From Rebecca billardiae RCC1528 (Eukaryota > Haptophyta), in the NCBI GenBank assembly GCA_965240325.2, contig OZ251252.1, positions 372,001 through 436,000 of the forward strand: a stretch of 64,000 nt of DNA. Direction: 5' to 3'. The position numbers and the translations under genes were made by a program. The stretch's first letter is position 1. Each line of letters begins with the position of its first letter. The notes under the pieces were generated by a model. That model was not told the origin of the DNA. It saw only the letters and a program-made list of their open reading frames with translations, and ran no database searches. Positions 49,827-58,741 of the stretch are shown here, piece after piece.

Positions 49827-50867
49827 TGGCTGGCCCTCTGCCCACACTGGGGCGCCCTAGGGGGTGCCCAGTCTGCCGACTCGGCTCAAACTCGATGATC
49901 TCGAATTGCAAGGCAGTGCACTGCTGGTACCTGGGACCACCCCACAGTGTTGGGCTTGTATGCTGTCGGCAATGGCATACCCCCGCCCCCTCTGGAGGCG
50001 GGCTGTCCACAGCGGAGTGGTGTCAAGGCACTTGGTGTATCGGTCAGTGGTTTGAGGTTGGGTGAGGGTGGTGGTTGGTTGGGGGCTGGCCAGGGTAGGG
50101 CTGGAGGCTTCGGCCGCCAGTCTGATCACCCGGAGCCCGTTATAAAGGGGAATTTATACGACCCGTTGCACGCGTGAGCGCCGAAAAAACGACACTTTGG
50201 CAGTGATAGTCATCAGCACCGTCGCCGCATCGTGGGCATGCCGCTGCCGCCGCCGGCGGCGGCAGCGGGAGCGTGGCAGCAGATCTACCACCTTCCGCGT
50301 TACGCGCTGCGTCGTGCGCGCCAGGTGGCAGGTTTCCCAGGTCCGCCGCGCGGAAGGCAGCGTGAGCGGTCGGCGAGCGCACGGAGATGAGAAGTAAGCG
50401 CGCATCGTGAGAGCTTCAGCAGCTTGCCCACGCGCTTCACGAAGGCGGTGTGGTTGCGTGCGCACGCCTTCTGTACCCGTACCCGCGATCAAAGCGTGAG
50501 CCACTCCCTAGGTCTTGCCTGCGCATCGCGGGCCGCGCCTCGTCTCCTGAATCCTCGTTCACGAGGACAGCACGTGTATCCGTGTACGCGCTCGCGGCCG
50601 ATGGCGGCTCCCCGCGTCGAGAGCCGTTTGGCTGGAGCCGCATCCAAGGGCATGTATCCTCACGGCCCCACCCGATGCTGACGCTGAGGTGGCGTGCTTG
50701 CCGAAGGTAGCCGCATTGGCTGATCTCTCTGCCTTTGGGCAACCCTTTGCAACCGCGCCGGCTCACGCTGCCAGCGCGCGCGCGGCGTGGCTTCGTGGTG
50801 GACACCTGCCCTGGGTTTTGTCGTTCGTTCTCAGCGACGGTTGGGTCGATTGACATGCGGATTGGAT

Positions 50868-50900
50868 TGGTGCATTGCGAATCGGCTTCGCAATGCACCA
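50868..50900. repeat. Perfect 14-bp hairpin
   Basis: TGGTGCATTGCGAA at 50868-50881, a 5-nt loop TCGGC, and the exact complement TTCGCAATGCACCA at 50887-50900. It lies about 60 bp left of the 10-bp flanking repeat of the retroelement island. Confidence 0.85.
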
Positions 50901-50961
50901 TTGCGCTCGGATCGGCGCGGACGTCAGCCATGCGGCAGCGCGAGCGACAAAACCGCGAGAT

Positions 50962-50971
50962 TTCATACGCT
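50962..50971. repeat. Left 10-bp flanking direct repeat (candidate target-site duplication)
   Basis: TTCATACGCT, matched exactly at 57974-57983 immediately after the last base of B2. Nine bases (TGTCGTTTT) separate it from A1. Confidence 0.6.
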
Positions 50972-50980
50972 TGTCGTTTT

Positions 50981-51197
50981 TGGTGCGATAAACACCGAAG
51001 GCTGGTGGCAGCTTACTAATCAGAAGATGGCTCAAACAACCAGAGGTCACAGCACACCATGCATCGTGCCCGGACCGTGCGCGGTCCGGCAGTGCACAGA
51101 CTCACAGTGGACCGGATGTTCTTCCGGGTGAGGCGGCACTCGCCGCCGCAAGGGGAAGCGCATCAGCAGGCGGCTCCGAGTCGCAGCTGCATCGCGT
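50981..51197 (+). repeat. Terminal repeat A, copy 1
   Basis: 217 bp beginning TGGTGCGATAAACACC (a small GGTG/CACC hairpin) and ending GCTGCATCGCGT. I see no difference from copy 2 at 54993-55209. The ninth to seventeenth codon-equivalents contain ACTAATCAG, the inverse of the CTGATTAGT that ends repeat B. Confidence 0.95.
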
Positions 51198-54100
51198 TGC
51201 GTTGCCCCCCGGGGGCGCGGCGACGGCCTCGGCGAGCGTGCCCTTGGGGCCGCAGCTGGGCTCGCACAGCGACATGGCCCAGTCCTCGTGGCGCGATGGC
51301 CCGCGGGGATAGGGCCTCCCCCGACCGCCGGCTCTTCGCGGGTCGGCGAGGGTTGCCAACAACCTGCAACCCTGCAACCGAGAAGCGCTCGTTGCATTCC
51401 GCGGCGCTGCCGCAGACGGTCGGGGCGAGCGTGCCCTCGGGGCCGCCGTCGGTGTCTCATGGAGACAGGGTCCAGCCCTCGTGGCTCGATGGCCCGCTGG
51501 CGCTCTGGCCTACCTCAGTCGGCCCTTCGGGAGTCTGTGAGGGTTGCCTGCAACCTGCAACCGGGAAGCTCACGCCGCATATCGCGGTGCTGCAGCGGAC
51601 GGTTTGGGCGTGTGCGCCCTTGTGGCCGCCGCCGTTGTCTCATGGAGACAGGGTCCAGCCCTCGTGGCTCGATGGCCCGCTGGTGCTCTGGCCTGCCTCA
51701 GTCGGCTCTTCGTGAGTCGGTGAGGGTTGCCTGCAACCTGCAACCGGGAAGCTCACGCCGCATATCGCGGTGCTGCAGCGGACGGTCTGGGCGTGTGCGC
51801 CCTTGTGGCCGCCGCCGTCGTCTCATGGAGACAGGGTCCAGCCCTCGTGGCTCGATGGCCCGCTGGTGCTCTGGCCTGCCTCAGTCGGCTCTTCGTGAGT
51901 CGGTGAGGGTTGCCTGCAACCTGCAACCGGGAAGCTCACGCCGCATATCGCGGTGCTGCAGCGGACGGTCTGGGCGTGTGCGCCCTCGTGGCCGCCGCCG
52001 TCGTCTCATGGAGACAGGGTCCAGCCCTCGTGGCTCGATGGCCCGCTGGTGCTCTGGCCTACCTCAGTCGGTCCTTCGTGAGTCGGTGAGGGTTGCCTGC
52101 ACCTGCAACCGGGAAGCTCACGCAGCGTACAGCTGTGCTGCAGCGGCCGGTTTGGGTGTGTGTGCCCTTGTGGCCGCCGCCGTTGTCTCATGGAGACAGG
52201 GTCCAGCCCTCGTGGCTCGATGGCTCGCTGGTGCTCTGGCCTACCTCAGTCGGCTCTTCGTGAGTCGGTGAGGGTTGCCTGCAACCTGCAACCGGGAAGC
52301 TCACGCCGCATATCGCGGTGCTGCAGCGGACGGTTTGGGCGTGTGCGCCCTTGTGGCCGCCGCCGTTGTCTCATGGAGACAGGGTCCAGCCCTCGTGGCT
52401 CGATGGCCCGCTGGTGCTCTGGCCTGCCTCAGTCGGCTCTTCGTGAGTCGGTGAGGGTTGCCTGCAACCTGCAACCGGGAAGCTCACGCCGCATATCGCG
52501 GTGCTGCAGCGGACGGTCTGGGCGTGTGCGCCCTCGTGGCCGCCGCCGTCGTCTCATGGAGACAGGGTCCAGCCCTCGTGGCTCGATGGCCCGCTGGTGC
52601 TCTGGCCTACCTCAGTCGGTCCTTCGTGAGTCGGTGAGGGTTGCCTGCACCTGCAACCGGGAAGCTCACGCAGCGTACAGCTGTGCTGCAGCGGCCGGTT
52701 TGGGTGTGTGTGCCCTTGTGGCCGCCGCCGTTGTCTCATGGAGACAGGGTCCAGCCCTCGTGGCTCGATGGCTCGCTGGTGCTCTGGCCTGCCTCAGTCG
52801 GCTCTTCGTGAGTCGGTGAGGGTTGCCTGCAACCTGCAACCGGGAAGCTCACGCCGCATATCGCGGTGCTGCAGCGGACGGTTTGGGCGTGTGCGCCCTT
52901 GTGGCCGCCGCCGTTGTCTCATGGAGACAGGGTCCAGCCCTCGTGGCTCGATGGCCCGCTGGTGCTCTGGCCTGCCTCAGTCGGCTCTTCGTGAGTCGGT
53001 GAGGGTTGCCTGCAACCTGCAACCGGGAAGCTCACGCCGCATATCGCGGTGCTGCAGCGGACGGTCTGGGCGTGTGCGCCCTCGTGGCCGCCGCCGTCGT
53101 CTCATGGAGACAGGGTCCAGCCCTCGTGGCTCGATGGCCCGCTGGTGCTCTGGCCTACCACAGTCGGTCCTTCGGGAGTCGGTGAGGGTTGCCTGCACCT
53201 GCAACCGGGAAGCTCACGCAGCGTACAGCTGTGCTGCAGCGGCCGGTTTGGGTGTGTGTGCCCTTGTGGCCGCCGCCGTTGTCTCATGGAGACAGGGTCC
53301 AGCCCTCGTGGCTCGATGGCCCGCTGGTGCTCTGGCCTGCCTCAGTCCCGGGCTCTTCGTGAGTCGGTGAGGGTTGCCTGCAACCGCCTGCAACCTGGAA
53401 GCTCACGCAGCATTACATTGCGGTGCTGAGGCGCGGCGGACGGTCTGGGCGTGTGTGCCCTGGTGGCCGCCGGCGCCGTTCGGTCTCATGCTGAGACACG
53501 CGGGCGGTCCCGGCAGGCCCGTGTGGCTCGATGGCCCGCTGATGCTCGGGCCTACCTCAGTCCCGGGCTCTTCGTAAGTCGGTGAGGGCGTTGCCTGCAA
53601 CCGCCTGCAACCCCTGGAAGCTCACGCTAACACGCAGCACATTGCGCGGTGCTGTTCGGCGCGCGGACGGTCTGGGCGTGTGCGCCCTGGTGGCCACCGC
53701 CATCATGTCTCATGGAGACAGGGTCCAGTCATCTTGGCTTGATGGCCCGCTGGTGCTCGGGCCTCCCTCAGTCGGCTCTTCGTGAGTCGTCGGTGAGGGT
53801 TGCCTGCAGCCTTTATACCTCATTCGACCCTTCGTGCGTCTGTGAGGGTTGCATGCCTGCGACTTGCAGCTGAAAAGCTCGCGCAGCATCACTGCAGCAT
53901 GCAGCGGTGGCTGCAGCTTACGGTCTGGGCCGATGAGTGTGCCCTCGTGGCAGCTGCGTTGTCTCATGGAGACAGGGCCCAGCCCTCATGGCTCGATGGC
54001 CAGCTGGTGCTCTGGCCTCCCTCAGTGGCCCTCCGGGAGTCGGTGAGGCTGGCCGAGTGCAGCCTGCAACCAGGACTGGCTCACGCTGCATACTGAAGCT

Positions 54101-54260
54101 GGGCTGCAGCGGGCGCGGGTCCGGTCCGAGTGGGCGTGTGCGCCCTCTGGGCAGTTATCTCCTCATGGAGATAGGTTTCAGCCCTCGTGGCTCGATGGCC
54201 AGCTGGTGCTCGGGCCTACCTCACTCGGCTCTTCGTGAGTCGGTGAGGGGTGCCTGCATC
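51198..54260 (+). repeat. 183-bp satellite array with 548-bp higher-order repeat
   Basis: About 16 units in tandem. Using GAAGCTCACG-type phase points, units start at 51382, 51565, 51748, 51931, 52113, 52296, 52479, 52661, 52844, 53027, 53209 and 53398, so periods are 183,183,183,182,183,183,182,183,183,182,189. The repeating 183/183/182 order defines a 548-bp trimer present about three times (51748-53397) with very high identity, including the CAGCGTACAGCTGTG variant in every third unit. Units become diverged towards both edges. 183 is a multiple of three, so one frame stays open across much of the array (CSGRFGRVRP..., ARWCSGLPQS), but it encodes no recognisable domain. The array begins exactly where repeat A ends. 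Confidence 0.95.
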
Positions 54261-54653
54261 AAGGCTCGAGCAGTTCGCGTGCGCTGGACTGACTCGTGCG
54301 CACTAGCGGTGGGGCATGCCATTGCGCACACCGGCGGTCAACGGACCGACTCGCCAGCGGGGAGGCAGGACTACTCGAACAAGGGACTGCCCCCGCTGCC
54401 GCAGCCAGTGCCAGCAGTCGGGCACTGGCAGCGCAGATAGCACCTGATGGTGCTATCTGGCCGGTGATGGCCATCAGGCGCGCATGCTCCACAGTGATGC
54501 ATGCGGCACTGTGCTGCATCATACATACTATGCAGCGAGCAGGCCAGAAGTGGCCGAGCAGACCTCTGCAGTCTCCCTGTGCGCCATCTGAGGCAGCGAT
54601 GGGAAGGGATGACGCCGGGTGCGGGCAACCGCAGTGGCCAGGAGGGCAATCAA
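54261..54653. other. Unique segment between satellite and repeat B1
   Basis: About 390 bp without a recognisable gene. It is moderately GC-rich, with short inverted motifs such as GATAGCACCTGATGGTGCTATC (54436-54457, a hairpin). It is part of the retroelement-like island. Confidence 0.5.
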
Positions 54654-54993
54654 TGGGGCTAGGGCGGCCACACGCCCGCACTCACACCCAGCCGACGCGG
54701 CTGCTGCCGACAGCGCAGCGCCGGTCGGCAGGATGAATGCGGGCGGAGGGGCCGTCCGTTCCTGGCAATGCCTCATCCCTCTAATCCCATGCAAGCCTCC
54801 GCTTAAGGCGGCAGGCAAGGCATAGGGTCTGCTCATCTCTATTCCATAATCCATATGCTGATCATCAGCAGTTGGATAAGTGATATGGTTGATTGGCTGA
54901 CAGCCACGTCAGCGCCGCCGTTGAGGCCCATTTGAGATGGGCAGCGCAGCTGACTCAGTCAGGGGACCTGGTTGACCCAGATGCCTGATTAGT
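54654..54993 (+). repeat. Repeat B, copy 1 (internal, fused to A2)
   Basis: 340 bp from TGGGGCTAGGGCGGCCACAC to GCCTGATTAGT, matching B2 at 57642-57974 except for a 7-bp AATCCAT-type indel near 54847. The last T is shared with the start of A2. Confidence 0.95.
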
Positions 54994-55209
54994 GGTGCGA
55001 TAAACACCGAAGGCTGGTGGCAGCTTACTAATCAGAAGATGGCTCAAACAACCAGAGGTCACAGCACACCATGCATCGTGCCCGGACCGTGCGCGGTCCG
55101 GCAGTGCACAGACTCACAGTGGACCGGATGTTCTTCCGGGTGAGGCGGCACTCGCCGCCGCAAGGGGAAGCGCATCAGCAGGCGGCTCCGAGTCGCAGCT
55201 GCATCGCGT
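54993..55209 (+). repeat. Terminal repeat A, copy 2 (internal, fused to B1)
   Basis: 217 bp matching 50981-51197. The B1/A2 junction contains a 9-bp inverted repeat, CTGATTAGT (54985-54993) and ACTAATCAG, around the GGTG/CACC hairpin, a layout reminiscent of a recombinase core site. Confidence 0.95.
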
Positions 55210-55289
55210 CCCACCCAACCCACCCTACACAAGGAAGCTGCAGTGCAGTCATATCGTCTACTCATCATTGGACGTGTGATCCCCACCTG

Positions 55290-56260
55290 AGTCTGACCCT
55301 GCCTTGCGCTTCCCGCGGCCGTCGCCAGCCTTCGGCTTTGCTTCTGCTGCACATGGAGGAAGCGGCACCCCACCTTGGGGCAGCTGCCGCTCCGCTGGAA
55401 CGAGTGGCACACGCCCGTGACTGGTCGTCTCGGAGCGCTGGCACGAGGGCCGTGTCGTTCACCTCGTCCAGCACCATGTGCTCAGGGAGCAGGGCACGCG
55501 CACTGCTCACGCCCCTCCGGCGATGGCACGGATGCCCCGGCGGCGAGGACGTCCGAGAACTGCGGGAACGGCGGCACTTGGCCGCCGGAGATCTCTCCGA
55601 GTGCCCGGGGAGCTTCTTCGAGGCGTTGAGCGGCCCGGGCAGCAGGACGATCGAGACGGTCTGGTCGTTGACAAGGTGGGCCTCCTGCCACACGCAGCCT
55701 TTGGTCAGCAGCTGCTGGGGCTTCTCGTCCTTCGTGGGCCGCGATGGCTCCCGCCGGAGCCGAGGCGCCTCGTCACGCGGCGGCGGCAGTGTTGCGGGCG
55801 CCAACGTCGGCATGGCGGCGGCGGTGATCGTTGACATCTCCCGCTGCTCCGCCGACCGATCGGCTGATCGTCACTTCGACTTGGCCGTTGCGGGCGGCCA
55901 GCGTCGCGCTCTCGAAGGCGTCCGCCCACGGGCCGTCGCCCGGGGCGGGCGCCGTCCTCAGCGTCTCGATCACCTGGTTCGTCAGGCCGCGGTCGCTCTC
56001 GGCGCCGGCGACCCCGAGCAGCTGCAGCAGGCGGCAGGCCGCGTGCCCGCAGCCCCTGACGGCAGCAGCGCGGCGGGCCGCGCGTGCGCGACGCACCCGG
56101 CGCCGGCTCGGCGCCGGTGGCGTCCAAGGCGAGTTTCACCGCCGCCACCGCGTTCGCGCGAGCGCGCGCCACTGCGGCCGCCAATTCGTCGGGCGCCAGC
56201 GGCGCGTCGGCGGGGTTGGGGACGGCTGCCATCGGGGCGCTCGTTGCGCGGCGGCTGATT
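55290..56260 (-). pseudogene. Decayed gag-like frame with CCCH zinc knuckle
   Basis: On the minus strand, fragments in shifted frames can be followed: MAAVPNPADAPLAPDELAAA with a helical Ala-rich stretch (about 56236-56100), CRLLQLLGVAGAESDRGLTN and DAFESATLAARNGQVEV (about 56040-55860), CVWQEAHLVNDQTVSIVLL (about 55700-55640), and VCHSFQRSGSCPKVGCRFLH (about 55412-55350). The last is a C-x8-C-x4-C-x3-H finger followed by a basic tail. Such a finger at the C-terminus of an Ala-rich protein is typical of gag-like ORFs of algal retroelements. At least two frame changes are needed, so it is not intact. It points away from the RT remnant. Confidence 0.4.
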
Positions 56261-57059
56261 TCCCGCCCGCGGCCCCGGCCGCACGGTGACCCTGCGCACC
56301 CCGGACACCCGGGGTCTTTCGGTCCCGGATCGGCCGTCCGCACATGCGGCATGGCGGCCGGTGAGTTCGGCGTCGCAGCGGACGCACAGCGCCGGGAGGC
56401 GGTGCGCGCGCAACGCGACGTTATGCGCCGGCCGCCCGTCCACCAGGCGGCGACGTCGGTCATCCCAGGCCTGGTGGTGGCCACCGCATACCAGCGGCCG
56501 ACGCTCAAGCAGCAGCAGTGGCACTCCCAGGATCGAGGCCGCGTGCCAGATGGAGCACCCCTTCAACGCGCCTGTGCTCGGCCTGGCACTCGACATGCGC
56601 GCGGCGGCCTCGTGGATCTGTGCACCAAGAGGCACCTCGGTCCACGACGCCCGACTGGCTTGGTTCCACACCGTGAGAGGTGGCGGACAGCCTGTCTGGC
56701 TGGTCGGCTGAACTGCGTCAGCTCGGACCGGGTTCCATCCGCCGACCCGAGCGGGTCTTCGGAACGCGGAATGGTAAGACCGTCGGCAAGCCCCATGTGG
56801 CTTTCATCTGGTCTGCGGTGTCCAGTGCGTGGGCAATTGCGCGGACAGCGGAGTCTTCCGAGCAGATGCGCAGCACGCCTGCCTCCGCATGGCGGACCTG
56901 GATCACGCCGGGTGGGATGCGGCGGTGGAGGAGCAACTCCAATCCCAGGCTGCCGGCGCCGCTCACGCAGACGTCCTTGAAGCACTGTGGGCCCACACCC
57001 AGCAGGAGGTGCAGGACTGATGGGCGGCGGAGATCGGCTCGTCGCCAGACGTCGATCGC

Positions 57060-57640
57060 CTCTTCGGCAGGCACAAGTGGCGTGCCCATAATCCGCCGCG
57101 GGGTGCCACAAGGCGGCAGGGTCAGCCCATGCGACAACGCCAAGGCCTCCTTGCACAACTCGTGTACAACGTTGCACGAACGGCTTCGGTGCACCTTGGG
57201 CGATTTCCCGGCAGGGGCGGCTGCCCTGTTCAGCGACGTGCTGGGACAGCTGGGCCACTCTGGATGGTCTATGATGCTGGGCATCGAGGACATGGAAGCA
57301 GGGTATCGCCTGATCCAGTGCTCTCAGCCACGATTCACGTTGCTCGCGCACTGGGACCCATTCCGCTGACGTGTGGTGTTCTTTCGCCTCCAGGGGTCAA
57401 CTCTGGCCTGAAGAGCGCGGTCATCCAATTCAATCGCCTGGCTGAGTTCGTCACCAGGGTCGCAGTGCTGGCGCTTCCCATCTGTGTGGGGCACTACTTT
57501 GAGTAGGACTTTGCTGTGTGTGAGCCCACCTTTGCGAAAGGAGGGCAGGGGCTGCTGGTGGACCTGGGCCTCCTTATGGGCTTCCAGGTCAACCAGGCCA
57601 AGTCTGGTGAAAACCTTCCTAAGGGTCATACACGACTTCT
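57060..57640 (+). pseudogene. Decayed DIRS-type reverse transcriptase fragment
   Basis: Pieces in three frames line up in the order of an RT palm: SPCDNAKASLHN then LGDFPAGAAALFSDVLGQLG and IEDMEAGYRLIQCSQPRFTL and HWDP (57120-57360), RVVFFRLQG (about 57370-57395), then GLKSAVIQFNRLAEFVTRVA and PICVGHYFE, stop, DF (about 57405-57515) and LLVDLGLLMGFQVNQAKSG (about 57555-57605). The catalytic YFDD box reads YFE-stop-D, and two frameshifts occur around 57365 and 57397, so it cannot be functional. The D...YR...P and GLKSAV.QFNR..EF motifs point to the DIRS/Ngaro type rather than LINE or LTR elements. No RNase H or recombinase was identified downstream; repeat B2 follows at once. Confidence 0.65.
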
Positions 57641-57641
57641 C

Positions 57642-57974
57642 TGGGGCTAGGGCGGCCACACGCCCGCACTCACACCCAGCCGACGCGGCTGCTGCCGACA
57701 GCGCAGCGCCGGTCGGCAGGATGAATGCGGGCGGAGGGGCCGTCCGTTCCTGGCAATGCCTCATCCCTCTAATCCCATGCAAGCCTCCGCTTAAGGCGGC
57801 AGGCAAGGCATAGGGTCTGCTCATCTCTATTCCATATGCTGATCATCAGCAGTTGGATAAGTGATATGGTTGATTGGCTGACAGCCACGTCAGCGCCGCC
57901 GTTGAGGCCCATTTGAGATGGGCAGCGCAGCTGACTCAGTCAGGGGACCTGGTTGACCCAGATGCCTGATTAGT
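57642..57974 (+). repeat. Repeat B, copy 2 (right end of the island)
   Basis: 333 bp, identical to B1 apart from a 7-bp deletion in the run TCTATTCCATATGCTGATC. It ends GCCTGATTAG directly before the flanking TTCATACGCT. Confidence 0.95.
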
Positions 57975-57983
57975 TCATACGCT
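57974..57983. repeat. Right 10-bp flanking direct repeat (candidate target-site duplication)
   Basis: TTCATACGCT, abutting the end of B2 (GCCTGATTAG). Pairs with 50962-50971. Confidence 0.6.
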
Positions 57984-58128
57984 CACGGTTACTCACCCGT
58001 GCAACATACAGGGTTACTTACGTAGTACTACTAGTACTACAGTCAGTCCGACAGAGTCGGTCACTGGTACACTGTACAGTAATTAACGGAGTATGTTCGT
58101 CAATCTTGATGATGATGACAAACGTAGG

Positions 58129-58242
58129 GCGTCAATCTCGCCTGCCTGAGCTGTGTGCGTCTCTTATTCTTAGTAAACTGTACATGCAGTTTTTACTAAG
58201 AATAAGAGACGCACACAGCCTCAGGCACTAGGCAGGCGAGAT
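58129..58242. repeat. Inverted pair of the dispersed 5'-region motif
   Basis: Copy 2 (58129-58182, CAATCTCGCCTGCCTGAGCT then GTGTGCGTCTCTTATTCTTA) and copy 3 (58187-58242, reverse orientation: TACTAAGAATAAGAGACGCA then CACAGC and, after CTCAGGCACTA, GGCAGGCGAGAT) form an imperfect palindrome around TACATG. The same sequence upstream of the F-box/RCC1 gene is copy 1. Between the two conserved blocks each copy has a different short insert. Confidence 0.85.
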
Positions 58243-58543
58243 TCAGTAGACTGAACATGACAATGGCGGCGTGATACAGTACGATGATCATCGCTGCGCC
58301 GTCATCGAGTAACAACCCTGCCTGGCTGGCGCCAACGATCGGGCCCAGTGCTCGGCCAATAATAAAGTCCACAACGTTGGTCACACACTGCCACGCGCGC
58401 CGCGTCCCCAAGGCAAACGGCCTGCCTTCTTCCGCGCCGGCGCGTCGCCTGCACGTCGGCGGCCCCCGGCCCGCCGCGTCGGCGTCATCCGCCACGTCAC
58501 CCCGTCGCCATCGCGCGCGGCGTGGCGCCAGTAGCGGACTCAT
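58196..58543 (-). CDS. Small membrane-protein-like frame, doubtful
   Basis: 115 codons from ATG 58543. The C-terminal half is hydrophobic (NVVDFIIGRALGPIVGASQA, MIIVLYHAAIVMFSLLNLA) and could form two membrane segments; the N-terminal half is Arg/Ala/Gly-rich. The 3' end runs into the inverted motif pair. I recognise no family. It may be a fragment, an exon remnant or chance. Confidence 0.2.
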   Translation of the reverse strand: MSPLLAPRRARWRRGDVADDADAAGRGPPTCRRRAGAEEGRPFALGTRRAWQCVTNVVDFIIGRALGPIVGASQAGLLLDDGAAMIIVLYHAAIVMFSLLNLACLVPEAVCVSYS

Positions 58544-58741
58544 CCCGGTCGCGCCGGCGGCGCAGCGTGGCTTCCACCCGTGGCGTGCGCTCGCTGACGA
58601 TCGCCGCTGCCATCAGCCGGCGGCTCACCCACACGGGCCACGGGCCACAGAGCCCCGGCCCACAGCCCCAGAAGCGGTGCCGGCCACGGGGGCGGCGCGC
58701 GGTCGGTCGACGGGCTTGCCGGGGGGCGCGAGCGCGTGGGC

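Larger units (their letters stand above)
49070..50961. other. Region between the TRX/MsrA gene and the retroelement island
   Basis: 1.9 kb with no confident gene. The first ~200 bp are probably promoter or 5' leader of the minus-strand gene. A CpG-poor, CA/TG-rich segment (about 49260-49830) carries a plus-strand open frame. The stretch 49990-50110 is G/T-rich (GGTTGGGTGAGGGTGGTGG). A 14-bp perfect hairpin lies at 50868-50900. Confidence 0.5.
50972..57973 (+). mobile_element. Ngaro/DIRS-like retroelement island with split direct repeats (decayed)
   Basis: Order: A1 (50981-51197), 183-bp satellite and unique DNA, B1 (54654-54993) directly joined to A2 (54993-55209), gag-like and RT remnants, B2 (57642-57974). 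A1/A2 look identical over 217 bp; B1/B2 differ only by a 7-bp indel. The same 10 bases, TTCATACGCT, flank the island at 50962-50971 and 57974-57983. An A1...B1A2...B2 arrangement is the hallmark of Ngaro-type elements of the DIRS order, and the RT remnant fits that order. Differences: a long insert separates A2 from B2, gag-like and RT frames point in opposite directions, and I found no tyrosine recombinase. An alternative is two head-to-tail related elements sharing ends. Confidence 0.6.
57984..58741. other. Spacer between retroelement island and SAS-6
   Basis: AT-richer in 57984-58110 (GTAGTACTACTAGTACTAC at 58022-58040 is a palindrome), then the inverted motif pair 58129-58242, then GC-rich DNA that is probably the SAS-6 3' UTR. 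One small minus-strand frame is listed separately. Confidence 0.5.

Noticed and set aside
51288-53370. Repeated open frames (CSGRFGRVRP..., ARWCSGLPQS) across the satellite as a possible repeat protein
   Set aside because: The 183-bp period is a multiple of three, so open frames persist automatically. There is no start, no domain, and 182-bp units break the frame.
50972-57973. Helitron or DNA transposon as the explanation of the island
   Set aside because: No terminal inverted repeats at the outer ends and no Rep/helicase or transposase. The RT fragment and the split direct repeats fit a DIRS/Ngaro-type element better.
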